The notes beneath the pieces were generated by a model. That model was not told the origin of the DNA. It made no database searches and saw nothing but the letters and a program-made list of their open reading frames with translations. From Parabacteroides gordonii MS-1 = DSM 23371 (lineage in GTDB: Bacteria; Bacteroidota; Bacteroidia; Bacteroidales; Tannerellaceae), in the NCBI RefSeq assembly GCF_000969825.1, contig NZ_KQ033920.1:62001-126000 (forward strand): 64,000 bases of DNA. Reading direction: 5' to 3'. This document shows, one piece after another, positions 24,683 through 34,800 of this stretch; within the stretch, counting starts at the first letter, position 1, and each line of letters starts with the position of its first letter. The position numbers and the translations under genes are program-made.

Positions 24683-24745
24683 TATTATTATATACTATCA
24701 GCAAATAATATCCGACTAAATACTAATCATTAAATCATCTACATT

Positions 24746-25543
24746 ATGGCAAACATCCAAACATGCCCTAAGACACGGTTAAGAGCCAACGAATTTCTTA
24801 CCTTTTGTCTCGCTGTAAAAAACGAAATCCAGCGGGCCGACAGGGATATTTCACTTTATAAACCCGAGTTCGAGAGTTTCGACGCCAATATCATTCAATT
24901 CGACAATAGTCTGAACCGTTTGAGTAAGAGTGAATATACCAGGAAGTCGAACGAATCGAAACGCAGGCTGAATGCTTCGCGCGACGGACTTTTCAAGAAG
25001 ATAGCGGCAGACCTGAGTAATTCGCACGACGATTTTGTGGCGGCAGCTGTCAGCCTGATGATCGTTGTCGATCAGTTTACATACATCAGCCATCTGTCTT
25101 TCGAGGATATTATCGGAAAGACGGACAGTATCGTTGCTTATTTTCAATCGGATGATTATAAGGATCTTATCAAATTGCTTAAGTTGGACGACCGTGTTAC
25201 CCAATTGCAGATAATCAACAATGAAGCGAAAAATATCCTTAGTAAAAAAGCTACGGAAACGGGTCGCCGCAACATGCCCCGTAAAACGCCGATCACCCGC
25301 CGTGAACTGAATGTCTCTTACGATAAACTGGTCGACCAGTTGAATTTCCTGGCTCGTCGCGACGGTGATACGGATTACCTGACCCTTTTTGCCTTTTGGA
25401 ATGCCCTGATCGACAAGATGCGTGTCACGATCTCGCTCCGCAGCGGTGAAGCCAAAGGCGGTAAAACCGACAGTGGCGCAAGCAACCAGCCGACCACCCC
25501 GCCATCGAGCGGTGGCGAAGACGACCGCCCCGTAATCGAATAA
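24746..25543 (+). CDS. DUF6261 family protein ending in GGEDDRPVIE
   Basis: A 265-residue cytoplasmic, mostly helical protein with no signal peptide. The pattern of long amphipathic helices with SHDDFVAAAVSLMIVVDQF and LNVSYDKLVDQLNFLARRDGD matches my recollection of DUF6261, a Bacteroidetes family of unknown function. The C terminus is a low-complexity linker rich in Gly, Ser, Thr and Pro, then SSGGEDDRPVIE, identical over ten residues to the end of the DUF4469 protein of locus A. It follows the hairpin array and precedes a very large exported protein, the same position as the DUF4469 gene in locus A. Function unknown. Confidence 0.75.
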   Translation: MANIQTCPKTRLRANEFLTFCLAVKNEIQRADRDISLYKPEFESFDANIIQFDNSLNRLSKSEYTRKSNESKRRLNASRDGLFKKIAADLSNSHDDFVAAAVSLMIVVDQFTYISHLSFEDIIGKTDSIVAYFQSDDYKDLIKLLKLDDRVTQLQIINNEAKNILSKKATETGRRNMPRKTPITRRELNVSYDKLVDQLNFLARRDGDTDYLTLFAFWNALIDKMRVTISLRSGEAKGGKTDSGASNQPTTPPSSGGEDDRPVIE

Positions 25544-25565
25544 CTATCAGCCGATAGTAACCTTT

Positions 25566-25630
25566 CCCCTCTCGAGAGGGGGCAGGGGGTGTGTTATAGC
25601 CTCGCCCTAAAACGGCCTGTAACACACCCC
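25566..25630. repeat. Palindrome and long hairpin between DUF6261 gene and surface protein
   Basis: CCCCTCTCGAGAGGGG (25566-25581) is a perfect palindrome. GGGGTGTGTTATAG (25586-25599) pairs with CTGTAACACACCCC (25617-25630) over 14 positions with one wobble. It may attenuate transcription into the surface protein gene or be a dispersed intergenic repeat. Confidence 0.65.
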
Positions 25631-25670
25631 TTTATCACTAACAAATAATCATCAACCAAATACAATAAAA

Positions 25671-28600
25671 ATGAGGACAATATTAATTTTATGTTTATCT
25701 ATCCTGTTTCTTCCGCTGACGCTGGCGGCAGAAGGATTAACAGTTACAGGAGGGGAAGAAAATACGGATTATTCTTATGCGGATAATGTGTATACTGTCC
25801 TGACAGGGACAGCACTAACCTTTTCAGGGACGACGACGACGGATCGGATTGTGATAAAAGAAAGAGTGACGGCAGATATTATATTAGATAATGTAGATAT
25901 ACAATTTACAACAATTGATCAATGGGGAGATGGAAAGGCTGCTTTTCATATAAATAAAAATGCAAGTGCTACTATAACATTGGCAAATACTAATATTTTA
26001 ACTTCAAATGGAAAATCATCTGGTTTAGAAGTTCCTGAAGGTACATCTGTTATTATCCAGGGAGATGGACAATTAACAGCTACCGGTGGAACATCTTCTG
26101 GAGAAGCAGGAGCAGGAATTGGAGCAAGGAAAAATTGGGGATCTGGAAATATAACTATACAATCCGGAACAATTATTGCTAATGGTGGTAATGGATATGG
26201 GTACTATAAAGGTAATTATTCCGGTTATGGTATTGGTAGTTATTTCGGAGAAAATGTTATTATTAATGGAGGTATTATAGCTGCTAAAGGTGGAACTGGT
26301 GCAATATCTGGGAATGGAGATTCTATTCTTAATCTAATAATAAATGGTGGTACTTTCACTAACTTCTCTATTTCTGGAACTAAAGTAATTATAAACAAAG
26401 GAACAATCAATAATACAGATGGTAGTCGGATAACTTCAGATGAAATTATTATTAATGGAGGTAATATAAAAATTACTATTCCTCAAAGAGAGAATGGAAC
26501 AGGTATACATTCTATTGAAACTAAGAAGCTGATTATTTATGGTGGAAATATTTTTATTGAAGGCCAATCTTTTAAAAATCCTACTGATGTGTATAATGAT
26601 AATAAAGGAGGAAATGCTATAAATGCAACAGAATCAGTTGAAATATATGGAGGAACAATTAATTTATTAGGTGGTAGTGGAAATCCTATTGGTGGCAATG
26701 CAGGCCCTGGATTAGCAATCAATTCACCTAAAATAATTATAGATGGAGGTAGCTTATATGCAAAATGTGGTAGTCCCTGGACTGTTTTTCCATTTGATAA
26801 GTCTATTATTAAAAATCAGAATAATAATGATATTTATCTCGGCATTACTCCCGAAATAGCAAATGCAACCGATGTATCAGTAGATGGTGTTCCTTATTAT
26901 ATTAGTGGGAACCATCCGGATAGTGATAATAAGTTGTATCTTTATATGACAGGAACAACACATAAGGTTGCTATTCGTGCAGATGGTAAAGTAACAACCT
27001 ATGATGTTGCGTATAATAGATCAGGTAATGATAATGATGGATATTTTATTTTTAGTAATAAAGCAGAACCAACTCCTTCCAAAACATCTAAAATATCTTT
27101 TGATGTCAATAATATTACTACAACTTATACCAAAGAAAATAAGGAACTAACAGTAAAACTTACTGTTACAGAAACACCGATAACCCGCAGCTCCGCCATG
27201 AACAGCGTACAACTGGCATTGACGGATGGAACAAATACTTACTATTCCGATCGCCAAACAGTTACTGGTTCAGACGAATATACATTTACCTTTGATACGC
27301 AAGGATTAGATGCAGGCAACTATACGCTTACCGCTAATTATGGCGGCTCGGCAACAAGCCTGGCTGCTAATGAGCAGACAAAGACTTTGACAATCGAAAA
27401 AGCAACACCAATCTATATTATACCTTCTGGCTTATCTGTTACCTATGGTAAGACATTGGCAGATATAAATTTGCCGGATGGTTGGGCTTGGAATGCTTCG
27501 GAAACTTCCGTAGGTAATGTAAGTTCATCCCCGAAAACTTTTGCCGCTACCTTTACACCAGCCGATACAAAGAATTATAACACAGTCGTGGAAAATCTTT
27601 CCATCACAGTGAATAAGGCAAAGCCTAGCAATCCGAAAGATCCGGAAGTTACTTCATCATCCCCTGTAACATACGGAGCAAAGCTATCCGATATAACAAT
27701 CACTGACGATTGGCAATGGGAGGACGGAACGATTGTACCGACTGTGACTAATTCCGGTTATATGGCTTATTATCCTGTTACAGATTATGATAATTATGAT
27801 TGGAATGGAATCTCTGGTTATAATAAAACTGATCATCAGGTTAAGCGGACAGTTGCCGTAACAGTCAACAGAGCTGATTTATCTGCTGCCGACTTTACCT
27901 TTACCGCCCCGACCGATCTCGTCTATAATGGTAATAAAAAAGCCGCTACGATTAAAGCTAACGACGGTTTAATGGGTGTTGGCAACATCACCCTTAAATA
28001 TTACAAGGAGAGCGAGACAGCACCTGTCGATCCGACTGAAGTCGGTACCTATACCGTAAAGATTGACGTTGCAGAAGGCGATAACTACAATTCCGCCAAC
28101 GATCTCAATGCGCTGGAATGGACATTTACCATTCTTCTGAAACAATATGCCATCGCCATCGATCCTGCGATCGCAAACGGCACAGTCACTGCCGACAAGA
28201 CGCAAGCCATTGAGGGCGAAACCGTAACCCTGACCGTCACCCCGGCGCAAGGCTACGAACAGGAAACGTTGTCTTATACTACCGACGGTGGCACAACGAA
28301 AGCCATCACTGGAACAACCTTCGTGATGCCTGCCGCCGACGTAACGGTGACGGCTACTTTCAAAGTATCATCCGTACCCCCTGTTAACCCCCCGGTCATT
28401 CCAGATGATCCCGACGACCCTGCTCCGGTTCATTACACCGTCACCCTTCCTACCGTGGAGGGCGCGACAACCGATCCGGCAGCAGGCAGCTACGAGGTGG
28501 AGAGTTGGGGCAACTTCAGCTTCCTGCTTACGCTCGGCGAAGGGTATCGAAAGGACTCGCATCCGGTCGTGACGGCACGCGGTGAGACGCTTACCCCGAA

Positions 28601-28907
28601 TGCATCCACCGGCAAATACATCATACCGAATGTGCAAAGCGATATAACGGTCGGGATCACCGGCATTGTCAAAGACGTTGCCACCGGCAACGAATCACTG
28701 TCCGACGGCTTCCGTATTACGACATCCGGCAGATTGCTACTGGTTACCGTGCCCCGCGCTACCCGCCTGTATCTCACCGATACATCCGGCCGCCTGATCC
28801 TTTCGCGCCTGCTTCCGGCAGGAGATACCCGCATCGACAATCTGGCCGCAGGTGTCTATCTCCTGACGCTGGAGGGAGAGAAAACAAAGAAGATAATCAT
28901 AAGATAA
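25671..28907 (+). CDS. Large exported repeat-rich surface protein of locus B
   Basis: A 1078-residue protein with a signal peptide (about 1-19). Residues 20-390 form a probable right-handed beta-helix with recurring NGGT/NGGN turns (VIINGGIIAAKGG, IIINGGNI, EIYGGTINLLGG) and resemble Bacteroidetes carbohydrate-binding repeats. Residues 470-760 hold MBG/Ig-like modules with the phrase VTYGKTLADI and VTYGAKLSDI. Residues 820-905 look like an InlB/bacterial-repeat domain (VTLTVTPAQGYEQETL). The C-terminal 160 residues are homologous to those of the locus A protein and end in a sorting-like domain (LTDTSGRLIL ... LAAGVYLLTLEG). Base composition is AT-rich in the first 1.4 kb and more GC-rich after that, which hints at a mosaic origin. 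Probable adhesin; ligand unknown. Confidence 0.75.
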   Translation: MRTILILCLSILFLPLTLAAEGLTVTGGEENTDYSYADNVYTVLTGTALTFSGTTTTDRIVIKERVTADIILDNVDIQFTTIDQWGDGKAAFHINKNASATITLANTNILTSNGKSSGLEVPEGTSVIIQGDGQLTATGGTSSGEAGAGIGARKNWGSGNITIQSGTIIANGGNGYGYYKGNYSGYGIGSYFGENVIINGGIIAAKGGTGAISGNGDSILNLIINGGTFTNFSISGTKVIINKGTINNTDGSRITSDEIIINGGNIKITIPQRENGTGIHSIETKKLIIYGGNIFIEGQSFKNPTDVYNDNKGGNAINATESVEIYGGTINLLGGSGNPIGGNAGPGLAINSPKIIIDGGSLYAKCGSPWTVFPFDKSIIKNQNNNDIYLGITPEIANATDVSVDGVPYYISGNHPDSDNKLYLYMTGTTHKVAIRADGKVTTYDVAYNRSGNDNDGYFIFSNKAEPTPSKTSKISFDVNNITTTYTKENKELTVKLTVTETPITRSSAMNSVQLALTDGTNTYYSDRQTVTGSDEYTFTFDTQGLDAGNYTLTANYGGSATSLAANEQTKTLTIEKATPIYIIPSGLSVTYGKTLADINLPDGWAWNASETSVGNVSSSPKTFAATFTPADTKNYNTVVENLSITVNKAKPSNPKDPEVTSSSPVTYGAKLSDITITDDWQWEDGTIVPTVTNSGYMAYYPVTDYDNYDWNGISGYNKTDHQVKRTVAVTVNRADLSAADFTFTAPTDLVYNGNKKAATIKANDGLMGVGNITLKYYKESETAPVDPTEVGTYTVKIDVAEGDNYNSANDLNALEWTFTILLKQYAIAIDPAIANGTVTADKTQAIEGETVTLTVTPAQGYEQETLSYTTDGGTTKAITGTTFVMPAADVTVTATFKVSSVPPVNPPVIPDDPDDPAPVHYTVTLPTVEGATTDPAAGSYEVESWGNFSFLLTLGEGYRKDSHPVVTARGETLTPNASTGKYIIPNVQSDITVGITGIVKDVATGNESLSDGFRITTSGRLLLVTVPRATRLYLTDTSGRLILSRLLPAGDTRIDNLAAGVYLLTLEGEKTKKIIIR

Positions 28908-28914
28908 ATGAAAA

Positions 28915-28948
28915 TGGGCTATCCTCCTTCAAGGGTAGCCCATCTTTA
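28915..28948. terminator. Hairpin between surface protein and cysK
   Basis: TGGGCTA (28915-28921) pairs with TAGCCCA (28936-28942), extended by CC/GG, with A-rich and T-rich flanks. It lies between convergent genes. Confidence 0.7.
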
Positions 28949-28981
28949 TATGTAATAATACCAGGTGAATTCCAATTCTGT

Positions 28982-29929
28982 TTACAACGGATATTCTTCG
29001 AACGCATATAACACGGTAGACAAATACCGCTCTCCCGTATCAGGCAGCAGCGCGACGATTGTCTTACCCGCATTCTCCGGCAATTCGGCCAGTTTCAGGG
29101 CGGCATATACGGCGGCACCGGAAGAGATACCGACCAACAGGCCTTCGGTCTGAGCCAGTTCGCGGCTGGTGCGGATGGCATCGTCATTTTCCACTTGGAT
29201 TACTTCATCCACAATCTTACCATTATATATCTTGGGGATAAAACCTGCACCGATACCCTGTATCTTATGCGGGCCGGGCTTGCCGCCGGAAAGGACAGGG
29301 GAGTCGCTGGGCTCTACGGCTACGATCTTTACGTTAGGGTTGTGGGCTTTCAAACCTTCGCCGACACCGCTGACGGTACCGCCCGTACCCACACCGGCAA
29401 CGAATATATCGACCTTGCCGTCCGTATCGCGCCAGATTTCCTGTGCCGTTGTCTTTACGTGCATGGCCGGGTTTGCCGGGTTCTCGAATTGTTGCAGGAT
29501 AACAGAGCCCGGTGTTTCATCGCGCAAGGCTTCCGCTTTGGCGATCGCACCTTTCATGCCGTCGGCTCCGGGGGTGAGGACGAGGTTGGCGCCGAGTGCT
29601 TTCAGCAGGTTACGGCGTTCCAGGCTCATGGTTTCCGGCATGGTCAGTATCAATTTATATCCTTTGGCGGCAGAGACGAAGGCCAGTCCGACGCCGGTAT
29701 TTCCACTGGTGGGCTCGATGATGGTGGCTCCCGGTTTCAGGATCCCTTTTTCTTCGGCATCTTCGATCATTGCCAGGGCGACGCGGTCTTTCACACTGCC
29801 TGCCGGGTTGAAGTATTCCAGTTTTCCGATCAGTTTAGCTTTTAATCCTTTACTTGCATTGAAATTAGAAAACTCCAACAGGGGAGTGTTTCCTACCAGG
29901 TCGGTCAGTTTTTTTGCTACGTTTGCCAT
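28982..29929 (-). CDS. cysK: Cysteine synthase A
   Basis: A 315-residue O-acetylserine sulfhydrylase that makes cysteine from O-acetylserine and sulfide. PLP-binding Lys47 is in [12 protein letters not shown], the substrate loop TSGNTG is at residues 74-79, and the phosphate-binding [10 protein letters not shown] is near residue 180. [11 protein letters not shown] completes the CysK signature. Full length and cytoplasmic. A TATCTTTG element lies about 40 bases upstream of the start. Confidence 0.96.
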   Translation of the reverse strand: MANVAKKLTDLVGNTPLLEFSNFNASKGLKAKLIGKLEYFNPAGSVKDRVALAMIEDAEEKGILKPGATIIEPTSGNTGVGLAFVSAAKGYKLILTMPETMSLERRNLLKALGANLVLTPGADGMKGAIAKAEALRDETPGSVILQQFENPANPAMHVKTTAQEIWRDTDGKVDIFVAGVGTGGTVSGVGEGLKAHNPNVKIVAVEPSDSPVLSGGKPGPHKIQGIGAGFIPKIYNGKIVDEVIQVENDDAIRTSRELAQTEGLLVGISSGAAVYAALKLAELPENAGKTIVALLPDTGERYLSTVLYAFEEYPL

Positions 29930-29965
29930 ATTCTTTTATAATTTTAGTTGTTCTTATTTATACAA

Positions 29966-29973
29966 CAAAGATA
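29966..29973 (-). promoter_or_regulatory. Putative -7 element for cysK
   Basis: TATCTTTG on the minus strand, 37 bases upstream of the ATG. Confidence 0.55.
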
Positions 29974-30050
29974 AGGCCTGATTGGGTTACGGGAAATACC
30001 ATAAACAGGGTATATTTTGTTTTTGTTTCTTAACAATAAAATAATTCTCT

Positions 30051-30058
30051 TATCTTTG
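30051..30058 (+). promoter_or_regulatory. Putative -7 element for the PUL 1 sigma factor
   Basis: TATCTTTG, 23 bases upstream of the ATG at 30081, so the leader would be very short. Confidence 0.55.
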
Positions 30059-30080
30059 TATACTGTTCTGAACATACGAG

Positions 30081-30623
30081 ATGGAGGATAATAAACTAAT
30101 ATCATTACTAAAACAAAGTAATAAAGACGCTTTTACTACTTTATATAAGAATTACTGGAGACAGGTATATAACTTTAGCAGGCTTTATCTTACTACCAAA
30201 GAAGCGGCTGAAGAAGTTGTCCAGGAGGTCTTTATCAAAGTATGGGAATCGCGTGATTTTATACGTGAGGAAGATAATTTTAAAGGTTTACTGTTCATCA
30301 TTACTCGTAATATGATTTTTAATCAACATCGTAAAAGCGTGAATGAAGATTTCTATAAGATGACTGTGCTTACAGCAATGGAAGCTTCATACGATATTGA
30401 AGAAGAAATCGAAGCCAAAAGTCTGGGTGAATACATAGATATGCTGATTGCAGAGTTACCTCCCCGGCGTCAGATTATCTTTAATTTGAGTCGAAAAGAA
30501 AATAAAACGTATAAAGAAATTGCCGAACTATTGGATATTTCCGAAAAAACAGTTGAAAATCAAATCCGTGAAGCTCTAAAATATCTGAGACAAAACATTA
30601 CTTTATTATCTCTGTTTCTATAG
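30081..30623 (+). CDS. ECF sigma factor (PUL 1 regulator)
   Basis: A 180-residue extracytoplasmic-function sigma factor. Region 2 (about residues 10-75) includes AAEEVVQEVFIKVWESRDFI; region 4 (about 120-172) has the helix-turn-helix NKTYKEIAELLDISEKTVENQIREALKYLR. It precedes a FecR-type anti-sigma and a SusC/SusD pair in the same direction, the standard trans-envelope signalling layout in which the glycan-loaded SusC receptor triggers release of the sigma factor. It should activate the downstream utilisation genes. Confidence 0.93.
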   Translation: MEDNKLISLLKQSNKDAFTTLYKNYWRQVYNFSRLYLTTKEAAEEVVQEVFIKVWESRDFIREEDNFKGLLFIITRNMIFNQHRKSVNEDFYKMTVLTAMEASYDIEEEIEAKSLGEYIDMLIAELPPRRQIIFNLSRKENKTYKEIAELLDISEKTVENQIREALKYLRQNITLLSLFL

Positions 30624-30729
30624 TAACAGATCCTTTCTTTCTTTTGTTACAAAAAAAGTAGAAAAAAAATAGTGAGCGAATAGGGGAGCCCTATGTGCTC
30701 AGGTGTATTTATTATAAAGCAGAGTGATA

Positions 30730-31707
30730 ATGAAGCAAGATAATAAAAAATATATACTGAAGAAACTGATGCATGATGCATTGGAAGAGGAGGAACGGGG
30801 TGCCTTGAATAATGATGTACCGGTAAAGGCGCAGATGTTCAACCAATGGGAAACAGCACCGGATGCAGCCGGTTTCGATCAAACTGACGGTAATCGTATA
30901 TGGTATTGTATACGTCAGAAAGTCTGGACAAATACACATGCAAAGAAGTATTTATTTTATAAGACATATAGTGTGGTAGCTTCTGTCTTGTTCTTGTTGG
31001 CAGTTGGAAGTATGTTCTTTTATTTAAAGGAAGACCGGAAAGAAGTTCCGGTTTATATCGTTACGTCAGGCATTCAAAATATGCAGTCTATCTCACTGCC
31101 TGATGGAACGGTTGTTCAGATAGGGCCTGGTAGTAAATTGACATATCCGGCTGTTTTTACAGGCAAAACACGCGAAATATATTTGGATGGACAAGCGTTT
31201 TTTGACATATATAAAAATCCTCATAAACCCTTTATTGTACATACTTCAAATATGAATGTAGAGGCGCTGGGTACTGCTTTTGAAGTTTTTAATTACGAAA
31301 TAGAAAGTAAATCGGAAATAGTTCTGCTGAATGGTAAGGTGAAAATAGACCTGAATAAATCAAAGGGAGACAAGAAAGAATTTATCCTGTTACCCAATGA
31401 AAAGATAGTATATGACAAGCAGGTCGATTCGACTTATATTTCAGATGTCAATGCAGATAAATATACCTCCTGGAGGAAACAAAAGATACTGACCTTCGAG
31501 AATGAGAAGTTGTCGATGATTATTCCGCGTCTTGAACAATGGTATGGGCGTAAGATTATGTGCCAACAGAATTTGGCGGAAAAGTATCGTTTTACCTTTA
31601 AGGTCAGAGATGAATCATTGGAGCGTATATTATATATGATGGGGAAATCTTCTCCATTGGAATATAAGAAGACAAAGAATGAGAATTATATGTTAATTCT
31701 CAAATAG
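30730..31707 (+). CDS. FecR-type anti-sigma factor (PUL 1)
   Basis: A 325-residue inner-membrane protein. The N-terminal cytoplasmic part (about 1-75) would bind the sigma factor, one membrane helix lies at about 78-100, and the periplasmic FecR domain shows ISLPDGTVVQIGPGSKLTYP and FVVH-like FIVHTSNMNVEALGTAFEV. A C-terminal STN-like region (about 235-325) would contact the N-terminal domain of SusC. I chose ATG 30730; a GTG six bases upstream is possible. Confidence 0.9.
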   Translation: MKQDNKKYILKKLMHDALEEEERGALNNDVPVKAQMFNQWETAPDAAGFDQTDGNRIWYCIRQKVWTNTHAKKYLFYKTYSVVASVLFLLAVGSMFFYLKEDRKEVPVYIVTSGIQNMQSISLPDGTVVQIGPGSKLTYPAVFTGKTREIYLDGQAFFDIYKNPHKPFIVHTSNMNVEALGTAFEVFNYEIESKSEIVLLNGKVKIDLNKSKGDKKEFILLPNEKIVYDKQVDSTYISDVNADKYTSWRKQKILTFENEKLSMIIPRLEQWYGRKIMCQQNLAEKYRFTFKVRDESLERILYMMGKSSPLEYKKTKNENYMLILK

Positions 31708-31760
31708 TTAATAACTTAATTCTATAGCCTATGGATAAAAAAGACAGTTAACCTAAAAAA

Positions 31761-31790
31761 ATTGGAAGATACCTGCAAGTACCTTCCAAT
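31761..31790 (+). promoter_or_regulatory. Structured leader hairpin upstream of susC (PUL 1)
   Basis: ATTGGAAG (31761-31768) pairs with CTTCCAAT (31783-31790), then an A-C mismatch, then TAC with GTA, closing a six-base loop CTGCAA. The same architecture, with different stem bases, is at 47668-47698 in PUL 2. The run TAAAAAA precedes both. No T run follows, so it is not an ordinary terminator. CTAAGTAAATGAC at 31827-31839 is also echoed in PUL 2 and may be part of a sigma-dependent promoter. Confidence 0.65.
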
Positions 31791-31875
31791 CCATGAGTTT
31801 CCGAAAAAATGCGCGTCATAAAAAGCCTAAGTAAATGACTTGCATTCAAGTATTCATCAAAAACAATACAAAGTT

Positions 31876-34800
31876 ATGAAAAAAAGTAATGACAGGGATT
31901 GTTGTGTCCCGTTATTCAGAAAAACAATTCGTATTATGAAAATCACAACCTTATTTTCTATGGCTGTGGCCTTTTGTATTTCAGCATCTACTTATGCACA
32001 GAATTACAAAGTTTCAATCAATAAAAAGAACACTAGTATCATTGAAGTTCTGAAAGAAATTGAAAGGAATAGTGAGTTTACATTTTTCTTTAATGACAAT
32101 CACGTGAATGTAAACAGGAAAACAAGTGTAAATCTAAAAAATGCTACCTTAGAAGAAGTCCTCGATCAAATATTCCGGAATACGGGATATAACTATCAGA
32201 TAATAGACCGTCAGGTATTGATTAAAGCGGACGATATGGTAAAATCTACCGGAGTAAACCAACAAAATAAGATTATAAGCGGCGTTGTTACTGATATGTC
32301 AGGTGAACCGATTATAGGAGCAAATGTTGTAATCAAAGGTACTACAATTGGGAGTATTACAGATGTGGATGGAAAGTTCATGTTAGAAGTGAAGAACGGT
32401 GATATTATCCAACTTTCCTTTATTGGTTATTTAACTCAGGAAATACCTTATACCGGACAATCTATGTTGACGGTTAAATTATTGGAGGATACGCAAAAAC
32501 TGGAAGAAGTTATTGTTGTAGGTTATGGAACACAGAAAAAAGTGAATATGACCGGAGCCGTATCTCAGGTTGATAGTAAAGTATTGGAAAGCCGTCCTAT
32601 TCAAAACCTTTCTTCCGGGATTCAGGGATTAATGCCGGGCGTAACAGTTACTGCCGGACAGGGACGTCCGGGCCAGGATGGTGCAACGATCCGTGTTCGT
32701 GGTGTCGGAACATTAAATACGGCCGACCCATATATTCTGGTTGATGGTATCGAGACGGGGACGATGAACTCTGTAGATCCGAATGATATTGAAAGTATTT
32801 CTGTATTAAAGGATGCTGCATCGGCTGCTATCTATGGCTCCAAAGCTTCAAATGGCGTTATTCTGATTACAACGAAACGTGGTAAAACAGGTAAGCCGCG
32901 TATCTCTTATAGTGGAAATATCGGTTTCCAAAGCCCGACGACGCTTGTTGATCGTATCAGTTCGTACGATTATGCTACATTGTTAAACCAGGCAATGACG
33001 GATGCCGGTATGTCTCCCCGTTTTGATAATACCGAATTGCAGAAATTCCAAAGTGGAACAGATCCTGCGTACCCCAATAATAATTGGTATGATTTAGCTT
33101 ATCGTACGGGTATTCAGCATACGCATAATGTGAATCTTAGCGGTGGAACCGATAATGTGAAATATATGGGATCTATTGGATACCTGCATCAGAACGGTAT
33201 TCTTCCTAACTCAGAAAGACAACAATTTAATGCACGTACAAATTTAGATATGAAGTTAACATCTAAATTAACGGTTCGTATGAATCTGGCATATATTAAA
33301 AATGATTACTCTGATCCGACTTCTTGCTATAATGGTGGTGGTGATACGGCGTCAGATCAGATTATCCGTCAGTTAAACCGTATGGCTCCATGGATTGTTT
33401 CCCGCTATGATGATGGAACCTATGGAACAATTTCGGATGGTAATCCTATTGCATGGTTGGACTTAGATCAGACTGTTGACCGAAAGAATCAGAATTTTTC
33501 AGGAACAATTGCTGCCGATTATGATATCATGGATGGATTAAAAGCCACTTTGACAGGATCTTATGTGAATGATCAACAGCATTATGTCGAATTCCAAAAG
33601 TATATCCGATATAATGCGAATAAGGAGTCGGAGCCCAATCATTTGGATAATCGTTATTATGGCTGGAATCGTACGGTGTTTGACGCTTTATTAAACTATG
33701 ATAAGCAGTTTGGTCAGCACGGCCTGAAAGCATTGGCAGGCTGGCATACTGAAAAATATAATTATTCATATAATAAGTCATACCGTAAGAATTTCCCGAC
33801 AAATGATTTGACAGATATCAATGCAGGGGATGCATCCACCCAAACCAATGAAGGGTATACGCGTGAACTGGCAATGATCTCATGGTTTGCACGTGTGAAC
33901 TATGATTATGCCGGCAAGTATCTATTTGAGGCTAATATTCGTTCAGATGCTTCTTCCCGCTTTGCTGACGGTCATCGTTGGGGATATTTCCCCTCTTTTT
34001 CTGCAGCCTGGCGTATGAATGAAGAAGGTTTTATGGAAGGAACAAAAGGATGGTTGAATAATCTGAAATTACGTGCTTCCTGGGGTATACTGGGTAATCA
34101 GGATGCCTTAGACGATTATTATCCCTGGATGGGAACCTATGAATTGGATGCAACTTATCCGTTTGGTGGATCGCTCAATTCCGGTTATTATCAAAAATAC
34201 TATAAGTTATCTACAATTTCCTGGGAGAAAGCTCGTACATGGGGAATAGGGTTAGATGCAACGATCAATAATAAAATCAATGCTACTATTGATTATTACG
34301 ACCGCAAAACGACAGGTATTATCATGGATGTTCCTGTTCCGGCTGAGTTTGGTTTAGAAGCTTATAAAGATAACGTAGGTGCTATGGTGAACCGCGGTGT
34401 TGAAGTTATTTTGAGCTATAATAACAAATGGGGAGACTGGGCGTTTGGAGCAACAGGTAATTTCTCTTATAATAAAAATAAGATATTAGATCTGGGTGGT
34501 GTTTCTGAAATGAAGGATCCGAAGAATGATAATAAGTACAGAACTGTTGGGGAACGCTTGAATTCATATTATATGTATGAAGCTAAAGGTTTCTTTAGTT
34601 CTGACGAAGAAGCACAGGCTTGGATGGATAAGTATTCCGGACAGGATGGTTACCCGTTTGGTACATCTAAGTTTAAGGGAGGTGATTTGATTTATCAAGA
34701 TACAAACGGGGATGGTAAAATAACAAGTGATGACCGTAAAATCAGTGGCTCTTCTGATCCTTCCTATACTTATGGGCTGAATTTAACAGGTGGATATAAA

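Larger units (their letters stand above)
23959..24745. other. 787-bp stretch without a confident gene, holding the control region of locus B
   Basis: It contains AT-rich sequence (23959-24138) in which I see nothing specific, two large palindromes that also form a 23-bp inverted repeat pair, a leftward promoter between them, and a 42-bp tandem hairpin array. A 115-codon frame at 24386-24733 spans the array, but its protein is only the translation of the repeat and the conservation pattern points to nucleic-acid structure, so it is not called as a gene. Confidence 0.65.

Noticed and set aside
24386-24733. A 115-codon open frame across the 42-bp repeats, with a 14-residue repeat SYPYDGTMQRCKTL
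   Set aside because: The frame is a by-product of repeat length divisible by three. Differences between units preserve base pairing rather than residues, and there is no promoter or family support.
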